Origin: Neelides folsomi | Taxonomy: Eukaryota > Arthropoda > Collembola > Neelipleona > Neelidae | Reading direction: 5' to 3' | Length of the DNA: 64,000 nucleotides | Assembly: GCA_034687125.1 (NCBI GenBank) | Contig: JAQGBZ010000201.1 | Coordinates: 51,376-115,375 of the forward strand | Shown here: piece after piece, positions 1 to 12,831 of the stretch | Layout of the letters: every line of letters starts with the position of its first letter | Position numbering within the stretch: the stretch's first letter is position 1 | Made by a program: the position numbers and the translations under genes | The notes under the pieces: model-generated | Database searches by the model: none | What the model saw: the letters and a program-made list of their open reading frames with translations, nothing else | What the model was told of the DNA's origin: nothing

Positions 1-1647
1 AAATTAGATAATGTTCAATTAAAAGATTTCCATGTTGAGAAATGGCATTTAATTAATCGAGTACAAAAACGAATTGATTGATTGGGTTGATTAAAATTAA
101 TTATAACAATAATAAACTTTTGCAAAAAGTTCATATAAAATATTCATATTGGTAATGCCAATAACAAACACGCTAATCATTTCATTAACAATAATGAGTT
201 TACAGGTCGGAAATGCACAGCACGTGAAATGCAATTCATCAAAAAATCATTGACCAGGATGTATGAAACGAAAATAGAAAAGCATATTGTAATTCGCTAT
301 GAATGAAATTCGCCGAGATCCAATGCACATCCTCATTTTCTCTTCTCTCCATTTATCAACATTTGTTCCACTTATTTACTGCTTATGACACCCATGCTCA
401 ACCTAAACCCATTTCCTTTAAAGATTGTCTCTCCCACTTTGATCAAATCTGACAATGAGAATCCATAATTTTTGAATCCTTAACGCTCCAAGTTCCTAAT
501 CCAAGTATTATTTTCAAACCTTATTAGTTCTTTGCGAAAACCTTATTTAGAAAGCCTTTATTTGCATTTATGTCTCTATTTTAATCCTAAGATTACTTTT
601 TCACTTTAAGAGTCTTGGGATACATTTTACAAACAATTGCCCTGATATTGATTATTCAAATAGGCCATAAAAATCTACTTAATATGCATTTAATTTTATT
701 AGCTATCCTATCCGTATAAACTATGTATGTATAGTCATCATTTAAAGGCCTCAATCTTCATAATCAATTATGTAAATTATCCTTCCGTTCTTAATCGTTA
801 GGAGAAGAAGCGAGCGTGGGAGGGCAGAGGAAATAGATTTAGATTAACGTTTTTATTAATGGACTCAAGGAGAAATGAAGGTATTGTTATACTCTACATA
901 CAGGATTTATATCTGTATTCTGCATGTATTAGGAATGGACTAAGAATTCCTCTTAAAAATTCACCTCAAGCCAATGACACGAAAATGGGTAAATAATAAG
1001 TGAGAACGAGCAGAGGGATGAAAATTTCATGAAAATCATGATGAAAATGTTAAATAATTGAGCCATTAAAATGACTAGCAATTTGATCATAGTGGTTTAA
1101 CTTTTATATAAATCCAACCTAACCGAACCGAACTACATAGGAAAAACATGTATAAATTACATAGGAAATAAAATTGTACTTATTCAGAACTTATTAATGG
1201 TTACAATTCCCATTGAGTAATAAGGATGGTTTTTTCGTGAGTTTGGGCAGAGGGTTGTATTTAACCCATCATATACATCTTGTACTTGTACAACTTGTAC
1301 ATGTATGTAATATAGAATGTAATAGATCTTTATATTTATCAAGTCATTTAACATTGGTTGTGGAATTGAGGAATTGTGAATTTGGGGTGTGGTGGGCATA
1401 TGGCGAACGAATTCTTATTTTCCTCTTTTCCCTCAGCTGATTTCCACTGGTCCCTTTTTCCTTCTCCTACCAAGAGCTCCGTACATTTGGAGGTCCACGG
1501 AGGAGAATTGATACATACGACCACAGTATGTATTAATCTAGGAGGAGAGAAGATGGACTCAAGAGCTCCGAGTTGAATTCTCCCAACCAGGACCTGTATC
1601 TTTTCCCTCACCAACTCCGCTGACCCAGGACGATGCCTCTCTGACCC
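1..1647. other. 5' flank of PTPN9, no gene seen
   Basis: I see no exon with coding character here. Most of it is AT-rich. From about 1350 to 1647 the base composition rises clearly and leads straight into the first PTPN9 exon, so this part is probably the PTPN9 promoter and 5' UTR (inference). The short open frames on both strands overlap one another and have no recognisable protein features. A TTGTAC-rich simple patch lies near 1278-1305. Confidence 0.5.
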
Positions 1648-4600
1648 ATGGAAGGTGAGTCGGTGACTCAGGGCGGCGGAGTCGAAGACGCCCTCCCACT
1701 CCAACCGCCCACGAACCCGAAGAAGACCGAAGTCCTCAAGTCAGCCTCAAAGTCAAAGCTTTCATTGTCCCTCTCGACGTCCAACTCCATCTGCGACGAT
1801 AATTTGATCCCTTTGACCATCCCCACCGGACCCAACAATTGTGTCAAAGATCGACTCAATAATGCCAACAACGGGGATGGGAATAATACCCGGGGAATGC
1901 TTTCGCTTCTCTCTGAACAAGAGGAACAGGTGAGTAGAATTTTTAACCCGTTTTTATACATAATAGAACTATGGGTTCTTTTATTAAATTCTTTCATCAC
2001 TGATGGGATAATATTTACAAGGAGCAATCAACAGTTGATCGGTTTATTTCCAATGGCTTTTTCTTTATGAGTCAAATCGGGATATAGGAATGGGAGTGTT
2101 TTAGCAATGGTTCGATATAGGGCATTTACGGTTTTATTGGAAAGGGATTTTATAATGGTTTAAGATTGCAAATACGAAAAGATTCGTGATTGGAGATTTC
2201 TTTTGAAGACCATTTTATTATTTTTAAATGTTTTTCATTGAATGTTGGTTGGGTTTATTAGATGTAATGAATTACGATTCGAAGAAACAAATCGGAATAA
2301 CAATTCGGAGTAATAAATATTTTTTGATTCCTAATTGAACAATTTTATCTTGAGCTAAAAATCATTCAGACAATTAGAACTGTAATGAATAACAATGTTA
2401 TTTATGTTTTTGTTCGAAAAAAACAACTAATATTTGTCATGATAAGGTTTATTGATGTTTATTACCTAATAAATTTTCAAGCATGAAAATTGTCATTTCA
2501 GACATTCAGTGACAGACATTTAGACTCGAAGTTTGAGCACGATGCTCATAAATCTTTACAATATTTAAAAACAACATTTGACAAGATCATCTAATTAACA
2601 TAGAGTTTGTATGGAGTAATAATTAATGCTTCGATTTCAATATTTTATGTTTGGTTTCTATTTATGTTTTGTGGGTAATGATTCATCATAATTGGTCAAT
2701 TACCAATTTCTCAACATCTTTGACGTAATGCATTGGTAATCAAATATTAATAAATTAAATTAGATGACGCTTGTTTTGTTTATGTTTACGCTTTTGAGGA
2801 AAAATCTCCAATTCTTAAAAAAACGAGTTCTAACGTCGCATAATTTCTTAATCATTCATTCTATCTATCATGATAAATGATAAAGTTCATTGGATTGGAA
2901 GTTTGGAAACGATCGAGTAAGTATGTAAATAAAAAAACAAAGTATGATTCGTTCTTACGCTCACGAATAAATTGGAGTACTCGATGTTTTAACCTGTTTC
3001 CCAAATTCTGAGAATACGGGAAAGGAAGTTATTACTCATATTTTCAAATCAAGTCATATTAGGTACTAATACATATTTTCATTTTATGAACTTTTCTTAA
3101 ATGATTAGTTATATCTTATGATGCATTAATTCTTATGAATAATATTTATGGATAATCTTGATTAAAATTTTCTGCGTAATGTTATTCCTAAACTGCGCGT
3201 TTGATAGTCATTCGTGAAAAGATAAATAAATAAAGATAGGCATAAAACATCAGGAGTTTCGAAAGGGAATGAAAGATCTAATGGAAAATCTTTAATGGAG
3301 AATCATAAATAAATTAGGAAATTCTTTAACCATTTGTACAAATATGTCTGAAAGTATGGTATACTTTGTATAGGTACATACATAAATGCAGTGTACTGTA
3401 CAGGTAGTTGTATTTAGTACATTGTTTGGTTCACTTATACCATCAGTATAAAAATAACCCGCCATTCCGCCGAAATAAGAATTAGGCATGAAAATAAAAA
3501 TGCGATATATTTTTGAACTTATTACATCAAATAGTGTAATAACTGAAAATATTAAAGACTTTTACAATGTAATGTAATAGAATTTCTATATAAATTCATA
3601 AATAAACTGCTTTATGGCAGCGGGTCAGAGGATTTATTTTTACAATATAGGCAAAATGTGGACCAAACCTTACCATATAATACATATTTTATAAATACTA
3701 TATTTGTAGTATTACTAGAATATTAGTTGGAAATTTTTTACTAGAATTATTATATGTATAAGGTTAATAACACTCATAAATAATGAGAATTGACTTGACG
3801 CAAATGGCCATTTCTCCTTAACACGGTTAGGGGGAAATTATAAAGAAATGGTAAGGGAGCATGTTTCTTGTTTCCCATTCTAGTAAAAATAATGTCGGCG
3901 TTGTTGAATGAAATATGATGAGTGTGACAATGTTGCGGTGTTTCCTCAAGTTAAAACGGTTGTCCTCGTGCGGTGACAATAATAATGCTCATTCCAAGTA
4001 AGAGAGGGAATTTAACGAAAAAAGAGTTGTTATCATCATTTCACATCAGAGAAAAAGGCGGACAATGGAGAACCAAAAATCCAAGTGTTTGGACGTTGTT
4101 GTGCCATATCTTTCCTCTCCACCTCCACTTTAATAAATAACTTTTATTTTGATCAAAAGCTGGAAAGATTTGTAAAGGAGATCAGTTACTTGGATCGTTA
4201 GTTCTTACAAAATTAAAAAAGGAGAACATTGTGAGGATTGTGGGAATGTGTGGGTGGATATGGAGAAATATGTTTCTCATCTCCCACGTCGCATCTTCAT
4301 ATTTTTTTATCTTCTGCACGTCCCCAGTAGTCTAACTCTATCTAACATTAACCAAGTACCATACTTACATTGTACTTAATGAAGATGTGCGGGTTCCGTG
4401 AATTGATCATATAGGAGGAAATATGTCCTCATTTCTTCTCATTACAATTACGGCTTTACAATAAGTACTGCTCAAAAGATTCTTCAAATGGACTTTGGAA
4501 TTTAAGGGAAATAATTGTTCTCCCATGAAAGTGGAACTCTTCACGTCAAACACCCAGTAGTTAAATTCTCTATCTAAATAATATATATTTTATATATGTA

Positions 4601-7600
4601 TCCTACTTTGTACATATATTTTATCCGTAGGGTTTAGATTAAATATGATTCAACAATTCTTGGAATATCCGACCGAATTTTTACATAGAAAGTTCAATTA
4701 GTTCAATAGAGGAAAATTGGAACGAAGGATTGATTGTATATCAATTACGACGAAATACTTATTTGATGTACCTGATACATGATTTATTAATTATTGAGAT
4801 ACCTTTTATGTAAATTCTCTGAATTGCAATATACGAGTACATAATATACAGAAAATGTAATGTATATATACAGAATACTGAATGTTTATACAGAATACTG
4901 AATGTGAATGAGTATTATGTAAATATATATTATGTATGTAAATATACTATGTACCATATACATATATGATTTTTGAATGAATTTATGTGTAGGAGGATCA
5001 AAAGAAAGGATATATCCGTAGAATTATTTTAATCAGCGAACTTTACTAGAAAATGTCTGATTAGTTGTATAGTTATATTCAGTTTGGTTTTTTTAATCGC
5101 ACAAGTCTCCACCTCCTACGCTCCTTCCGTTAACACTGCACGTATGAACATTTTCTACATCCCTTGTTTTTCGCAGGAAAGAATGAATGGAATGATACGG
5201 CGAAGTATGGAATCGACATAAGGAGTAATGAGTTTTTGTTCCCAGTGTTTACTATTCCACGGAGGAGAGAAGACCCTTCTGTCTCTTTATGACTCCTTCG
5301 GCTCGTACAGCTTTTACGGCTTCCCAAACACACAAGTTGAGATACAAATCAAGGATGAATAATAAAGAGATTAAGGTGCTCCCTGTGTTGACTTGAACAA
5401 TTAGTTGTGGGGAATAAATAAAATATTCTTCAACTGTTTCTTCTCCGCTACTTGAGGGGACATAAAAAGAATAAAAAATAGGGTTAATTTAATTTAGTTT
5501 CATAACTGAGTTTATAACAGGGTTCTTAATAGAGTTATTAGCAAGCTTCATACATAGTTAAATGGGGTTCTTAATAGGATTCTTTCTAAAGTTCTCAATA
5601 GGGGTTTTAATAGGGTTTTTATATTGAATTTTAATTGAATTTAATAGGGGTTTAAAAATTATTTTAATGGAGTTTAATAATTAATTTTTATTGGGTTTCA
5701 ATAATTAAATTTTATTGGGTTGAATATGAGTTTAATACTTAATTTTAATAGAGTTTAATAATATGGATTTTATACTTAATTTTATTTTTTAATGGAGTTT
5801 AATTGAGTTTAATGGAGTGGTTAATTGAGTTTTGATTTTTTTGCAGGGAACTCGAGAGTTTCTCGAGATAGTCAATGGTGCTAGAGTGGACAAAGGAATG
5901 AGTCCGCTCTCCTGGAATGCCGGTGTGAAATTTCTCATGGCTCGGAAATTCAACGTAAGGAGAGCTTTAGAACTCTATGAGCAACATCACGCCGCTCGGC
6001 TCGACGAGGGACTGATAAACTTTGACCCAGAAACGGATCCACTCAAATCGGAACTATCGTCGGGAAAATTCACAGTCCTTGTAAGATATCCATAATTTCC
6101 TTCCGCTCTTTTTCTTACGTTATTTGATGATTTAATTTGTAAACTTTCTCTCTGTGAATTACTTCTAATATTTGTATTTTTTTATTTAATTACCTTTTTA
6201 ATTAATCATGCTATTTAGTATTTAACCATCTTCTTTTATTGTAGAATAAATTGTAGGATATATTAATTAAAGAGTTAAAAGAAGTAATGAGCTATACATA
6301 ATTTTAAAGATGGACCGTATGTCATTCACATTAGTGAAAGTTGAGTTATTTATATGAAAGAAGATTTTTCATGTCATTCAACTCAATTTAAATGGGATGA
6401 AAATGCATTGAACTCTTTAATGGTATATTTTGATGGTACATTTACCCACTTCTGTATTTATATATACGCTACATAAATACTTATTTGAAGCATGTACCTA
6501 CTCTCATTATATATGATGACTACCAATATTAAGAGACTACCTACCCTATATTAAAATAGAGGTATAGGAGATTAAAGAGAATCTTATGTATGGAATGAAG
6601 TTGTAAGAGTTATGTAATGTAAAATAGATATTTCTTTCACTGTGATTTGGTATCGAAGGGGAAAAAAGGGCAAAGCATGTCTCCACAAATTGTTGAAACT
6701 TTTGGCCGATGGCCCAACTCGAACTCATGAAGATTTGAGAGATGAGGGAGGTTTAAAATCAAAATGTTTTATTTTTAGCCGAGTCGGGATTTGGGCGGAG
6801 CTGCAATCGCGGTCTTCACTGCAAAACTGCATCAACCCTCTTCCACTATCTCCCATGAGCAGACTCTGAAAGTAAGTAATTATAATTTGAGCGAAAATCC
6901 CAATTCCCCAACTTGCATCGGAGTAGAAATGAATTTACGTAATTTCTAATAATTTCTAAAGTTGAACCTCTAGTAATATTATGTGCAGTTGTGTGAGTGT
7001 AATGGGCCGTTGTTCATTTCCAGGGAGTCGTCTATCAGTTGGATGCTGCTCTCGAAGACCCACAAACCCAAAGGTTTGGGCTAGTCTTCATCTACGACAT
7101 GACTGAGTCTAAATATTCCAATTTTGATTACGAACTTAGCATTAAAATCCTCACACTACTCAAGGTACTGACGTTTGTTTTAAATCCTCATTCATTTAAG
7201 ATTTAAATAATGTGATTCAAGTTACATAATTTAAATATAAAATTTCGTCTTCATTATTGTCTTGAATCTCCTGAAGATCTTTGAAAAGTGTAACTATTTT
7301 ATAAAATGGAAAGATTTAAATTTTGTTCAAATTCTTCAAAACTTGAAGTGATTGTGAAGTTGAATGAAATGAAATCTTGGTGGAAATGACATAAAAAATG
7401 AAGTTTTAAAATGGAGTTTTAACATGGAGTTTTAACATGGATTTTGTTACATGGAGTTTGTAATATGGAGTTTAAATGGTTCAAGTTTTTTTTCATGTGT
7501 TAATCCGATTTCCAGGGCGGGTATCCTGCAAGATTGAAAAAAGTTTTGATTGTGACCGCTCCTCTGTGGTTCCGGGCACCGTTTAAAATCCTAAGGTTGT

Positions 7601-10600
7601 TTGTAAAAGAAAAGCTCAGGGATCGCGTCTTCACTGTCAGCGTACCTCAAGTAAGCGACTGAATGTTTCTAATTATTTTTTCCCCTTCTTTCCCTCTCTG
7701 GTCCTTTGGCAAAAGATCAACTCGGGTATTTGAAGGAGATTCTTTTCCACAATCCTTTTCAAGGTTTCTTATATCATAAAGGCGGGGGTTTTGCCATCTC
7801 AATTAGCTCCCCCGAATCCGTCGGAGAAGCTTTGAATGAACAAAGCGGAACGAAAGGGCTTTCACCGCTTTCCAAAACTTCTTTCTCGTTTTCATTTTCC
7901 GCACTCTTTTGTTAATGGGATTCTCCCGGGTTTGCCGCAAAGACTCATTTCCCTTCATCTCTTCTCCAATTCTAATTTCTGGTGCGGCAGAGAAAAAAAC
8001 TTTTATTTCATAGCTTGGGCCCAAGTGTTTAAAAACGTCTTTAAAAACTTTTTTCACAGAAATGAAGTTTCGTTTATTTTCAAGATTTTTCTTCTTCTTC
8101 AATATACTTTTTATTTTTTATATGCTTTTTTATTACTTCCTAACATTATTCTCTTTCAATGAAACCCATTTAACCATTTCCTTTCATTACAACTTTTACC
8201 ATATTGAACTCCCTTTTAAGAGCTCATTACTCTTCAGATTTCTTTTAAAATCAAAGGGGGGTAGAATTAAATCATTTTTAAACGTTTTTACTCGTGTGTA
8301 ATTTTCTCCTCATTTTTACTTTAGTAGTTACTTTACTTTACTGGTTAGTTGGGTTAAGGATATGATTTTCCTTTTAAATGTTTATTTTATTAAGAAAGGT
8401 AAAATGATAAATGGACATGAAAAGAACATAGAAATTACTCCTTGTGTTCTTGTGCACACAATGTACACATGATATTTATGAAATTACAAGAATTGTAAAT
8501 ATAGACAATTTTCCTATTAATTGGCTCCTTCAAAATTTTGTTTTGACCATTTGAATCCTACGAGTTGATTGAGGACATTTTCATTCATTCTAATTATTCA
8601 ATTTCCGATCAACTGGAGTTGATGTCATTATTTCTTTTTATTCAGCTTGGAGTGCATATCCCGAATCCATCCCTTCCTAAATCTCTTGGTGGTCAGCTGG
8701 AAGTAAACCACGCTATTTGGCTATCAGAGTGTCATAAAATTTTGAGTACAACGGATCTGTGGGGAAGTTTTATCGAATCTCATAACGTGAGTAATTTCAG
8801 TTATATTTTTAAAAATTCCGCATTATTCATTTATTTTAAGTTTAATTGTGTAATTTACGGTGATTTTTTGATTGTTTTTCAATGATTTTTTATTGATTTT
8901 AAAGGATATGGCCAGTAAATCAAATGATTTAAATGACAAAGAAGTAGAAGCTAGTTTATCCAATGGACACGCCAGTGGACTTGGAAAAAAGCTAAGGAGA
9001 AATGGTAAAATTTATAACAATCATTTTGAATTAAATTTTTGAAATTAAATGTTTTTTGGCGGTTTCATTTTATTAAAATTGAAATTATTATTGTCATTTA
9101 TGAGAGTACTTCATAGTTATTATTTGGGAATGAATTTAGGCCAGTCTACTCCTTCTCCATTACCAAACTCATCAGGTAGCTCTGGGTTTTCTGACGACGA
9201 TAGTCTTCCGTTTGAAGAAAGAACCGGCCTCACAATACTCGAATTTGTTGAGCATTTGAAGCAAAAAGGAAGGAGAGGACTCCTTGATGAATATTCTGAA
9301 ATCGTGTCCAAAAACCCAGAAGGAACTTTTAATTGCTCTAGGTGAATTGAATTACACAATTAAGTCTAAATTACTATTTCTAACAGAGTTACTATATTTG
9401 CTCTTAATTTACTTTTAATTGGGTTTGAAGCTAATGGAGATAAATTTGTATTTGGACAGGCAACGCGGTAATTTGAACAAGAACCGGTACAGCGATGTTC
9501 TATGTTTCGACCACACACGGGTCGTATTATCCACAGAGAGCGAAACTGAGTCGGATTACATCAATGGGAATTACGTGGATGGATACAAGCAGAAAATGGC
9601 TTTCATTTCCACACAAGGTCCACTTCCACGGACTTTTGCCGACTTTTGGAAAATGGTTTGGGAACAGAAGTGTGTCGTAATTGTGATGACGACGAGGGTA
9701 ATGGAGAGAGGGCGAACGAAATGTGGTCAATATTGGCCACCAGACAAAACCTCTTCGGTTACCCATGAAGGGTTTAAGCTTGAGAATTTGGATGTGGAAG
9801 CTCATCCTGATATAGCCATCACACGGTTGAAATTAACTAACAATAAGGTAAAAGACTTGTTCAGTTCTTCATATTAAAATTAAATAAATGAAATAAATAG
9901 ATGAACCAAAAGTTGGAAAGTTTTTTCATTAGGAATGGTTCTTCCTTTATAGTTGGGAGTTTCGAGAAATGTAACACATATACAATTTTTATCATGGCCT
10001 GACTATGGAGTCCCGTCGAGTGCAGCAGCAATGTTAAGCTTTCTTCAAACTATGAGGTTAAAAAGAGATTCATTTTGCTCAATTTTAATTTTTACCTACT
10101 ATGTATATTATGCTTAATTAGTTATTTGGTATAGTTAATTAAAAATTGATAATGAAAAATTAATCAAAATTAATCAAAAATTAATTAAAAATTGATCTTT
10201 TAGAAAAATTGTAATATTTAACGTAAATTTTGTAATTTAGGGAAGAACAATCATCAGGAGTAACGTCTCTTGGAAATGAATGGGATGGTCATCAATTAGG
10301 ACCTCCTATCATTGTTCACTGTTCAGCTGGAATTGGACGAACAGGTAAAGTGTTGTTTAAATATTAAATTAAAATTTTAATTATTCTCATTAAAATTTAA
10401 TAAATTAAAAGATTGCTTGCTGGTATGCATTTGTCTTTATTCATGGAATGTATTTTTATATAATTTGTAGGGACGCTGTGTACAATGGATATTTGTATAA
10501 AGCGTCTCTTGGACCAAGGGACGATCGACGTGCAAGGGACAGTTGAGAGGATTCGAAGCCAACGAGCGTACAGTATCCAAGTTCCGGAACAGTATCTCTT

Positions 10601-10709
10601 CTGTCATGCAGCAATGGTTGAGTTCGCGAGGGCGAATGATCTCCTCACTACATCTCAAGTCGAAGGGCTCCCTGACCTCCTCACAGAAGGTGATTCTGAT
10701 TCTGAATGA
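1648..10709 (+). CDS. PTPN9: Tyrosine-protein phosphatase non-receptor type 9 (PTP-MEG2)
   Basis: Cytosolic tyrosine phosphatase with an N-terminal SEC14 lipid-binding module; in other animals MEG2 acts on secretory vesicles. Twelve exons: 1648-1929, 5847-6080, 6779-6871, 7024-7164, 7516-7650, 8646-8786, 8905-9004, 9140-9341, 9460-9847, 9953-10056, 10241-10344, 10471-10709; they join in frame to 720 aa. Exons 2-6 encode the CRAL-TRIO-N and CRAL-TRIO domains (from about residue 95). Exons 8-12 encode the PTP domain with the KNRY motif, WPDYGVP (general acid Asp about 589), HCSAGIGRTG (nucleophile Cys about 634) and the Q-loop region QRAYSIQVPEQY. All catalytic residues are present. It is longer than the human protein (593 aa) because of a Ser/Thr-rich N-terminus and a Ser/Asp-rich linker before the PTP domain. 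A polyadenylation signal AATAAA lies at 10998. The start is the first ATG in the frame that flows into the conserved exon 2; a second start further upstream cannot be excluded. Confidence 0.95.
1930..5846 (+). other. PTPN9 intron 1 (3.9 kb)
   Basis: Long first intron with GTGAGT donor and TTGCAG acceptor. I see no exon in it. The stretch 5100-5340 is clearly less AT-rich than its surroundings and could be a regulatory element or a missed exon. Around 4868-4910 an 18-21 bp unit (TATACAGAATACTGAATG) is tandemly duplicated. The last 340 bases are a degenerate simple repeat, listed separately. Confidence 0.6.
5500..5840 (+). repeat. Degenerate GTTTAATAG/GAGTTTAAT repeat tract before a splice acceptor
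   Basis: About 340 bases consist mostly of variants of TTAATAGGGTTT, TTTAATGGAGTTTAAT and TAATTTTAATAGAGTTTAA. The tract runs almost up to the TTTTTTTGCAG acceptor of PTPN9 exon 2. No strict period is kept, so this looks like an old slippage-derived tract rather than a clean satellite. Confidence 0.6.
7651..8645 (+). other. PTPN9 intron 5 with a GC-richer island
   Basis: This 995-bp intron starts GTAAGC and ends TATTCAG. From about 7680 to 8040 its composition is well above that of neighbouring introns (for example CTCCCCCGAATCCG and CTCCCGGG). Open frames occur on both strands there, but they are mutually overlapping and have no recognisable domain. A cis-regulatory element or a non-coding exon is more likely than a gene. 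Confidence 0.4.
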
Positions 10710-12831
10710 CGATGGTTCTTTTAAGTCTACACACTTTTTACAAATTTTTTTAATTGCGGGGCCTACACGCTTCTCCCTATCTCTCTCAACCCTTTCTCCC
10801 TTCCCCTCCTTCATGTTTATCAAAGTTAAGAACAATTTAATTAAATTAATTATGTTCAAAATATAGCTCCGACAGACTCTTTATAATCGTCTTCGAACTT
10901 AAGGACAAGGATGCTTATCAAATGTACATTCGGGTACAGGAATGTATGTAAAATATACCTATGGCTTTTACTTTTACAAAGATACTTTACAATTTACAAT
11001 AAAGGAATATTTATAAAGTATGGATATTTAAAAAGAATGGACCTATTTATTATTGTGGAATCAATGGAAGGATAATTAATAAATTTAATTATTATTCTCA
11101 ATTAAATGGGCTAATATTGGGTTATTTAAAATTTGAAATTTTTGGACAATTTAGGAATATTTTGATACGAAATTCGAGTCATTTTTAATTGTTTTGTTTA
11201 TTTTGCTAAACCTTCAATTAAAGTAGTTCAAAAGTATTTTAAAGTTTGAAATTAGAATAAGCTTTAAATTTAATAATTAATCTTAAAGTACGCATGATTA
11301 GCATGAAATGATATGAATTGTAAAAGTTTTTTTTAGTTTGTTGTTCGCAGAGATTATTTTTTATAGAAAGACAGTAATTGAAATTAATAATAATTATTTA
11401 TCCTGTATGTCTTTCCATACATTTTAATTGATTTTAATAGTAAGTCCGCCTTAAAGCTTTTGGTGATGGTTTTGTATTTCAATTTTCATATTTTCAAGCT
11501 TTTGGACCTTTTTGCTATTTCTGAATTTCTGAACGGTGTAGGTTAAACCTTTAAATGCTAATATAAATTAATCTGCTTTTAAATTAATTTGATATATCCG
11601 ATATCCGATATTTTGTTTGATTATTTAGTAGATTTTAATAGCATTTAGTGAATTTTTTTTTGCTTTTACAGGCGTTTTTATTGATTGAGAACAAATAATG
11701 AATGTAATGGATAATAGAAGATTCCAGTGATTAATCGCGTTCCCGAGTCAAGTATTTTGATGATTTTTTATATATATAAATATATCAAATATTTTAAAAA
11801 ATTAAAATTTTATTGTTTATGCGTATCACAAAATGTAGAGTTGTAATTTGTCAATCGAAGAATGTGGTTAAGAAAAACTGTCAAAAATGATATTCTATAA
11901 ATGAATTAAACTTTATGCATCTTATTTAGTTAAAATATTGCCCGTTTAAAATTAATTACTAATGTGTTTTTAACCATTTTGGTGTAACATTTTATCATAG
12001 ACATTAATACATATATGAGTAAGTACCTTAAATACAGATATAGATATATCATCAATAAATACGTATTACACCACAGACATGCTAAAGATGTGTAAATAGA
12101 GTAAATAGGTTTTAAAGAGATTTTCTAGCGATTGAATATCAAATGGTAGGCAATTGAGGATTTTAAAGTAAGATTTAAGTGTGATTAGAAATATCAGATT
12201 TATAATATTAGTAATTTGCGTTTTAATTTAATTTTTAATTTAATTTGCAATTTAAAGCAAAGTAAAAATATCATATGGGTGTGTACTGTGTATATTATAT
12301 GAAAATATTATGACATGTATTATTTTATGTATATTAAGGTCAAAAGAGAAAATACTTTTCAAGGGTCAGAAATAAATCGCGGAACGTTAATTTGATGATT
12401 TTTCAAATTATGATAATAAATATTTAATTTGTAAGATTTTTTTATATTCGTCAGGTTGAAGACAATGAGGATTTGATGAATAAATAATATCGTACAAGTT
12501 TCAATGAACATCTTTTGCTTATTATTCAGCATTCATTCATTTAATTGCACAATCAAAATTCCTTAGACTTGAAAAATATTTTTAATCTGGATTTAGTTAA
12601 TAAAGGTATTTTACTCTTTTTGGTGTAAGCTGTCGTAAATTAAAAATTATAGTATAATTAACGTGATTAATTGTGAATTGATTATTTTAACATTTACTTT
12701 TAGTAACAGTATTAAATATTGCTAATTATTATATTCCTGATTTAAGAGTATTGTGTTAATAGTTTGTACTATTTTGAGCGAATAACAATTAAGTTAATCC
12801 TATTTACTAAAATTTTCAACTATGTCACTGT
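10710..12831. other. Convergent intergenic region PTPN9 / MMACHC
   Basis: AT-rich sequence between two gene 3' ends. It holds the PTPN9 polyadenylation signal near 10998. I see no coding exon, RNA gene or ordered repeat in the rest. Confidence 0.6.

Noticed and set aside
5130-5333. Minus-strand 67-codon ORF in PTPN9 intron 1
   Set aside because: No motif and no flanking exons in phase; kept only as a GC-richer patch.
7803-8162. Open frames on both strands inside PTPN9 intron 5
   Set aside because: Lys- or Phe-rich low-complexity products that overlap each other. They are explained by local composition and lie between two firm PTPN9 exons.
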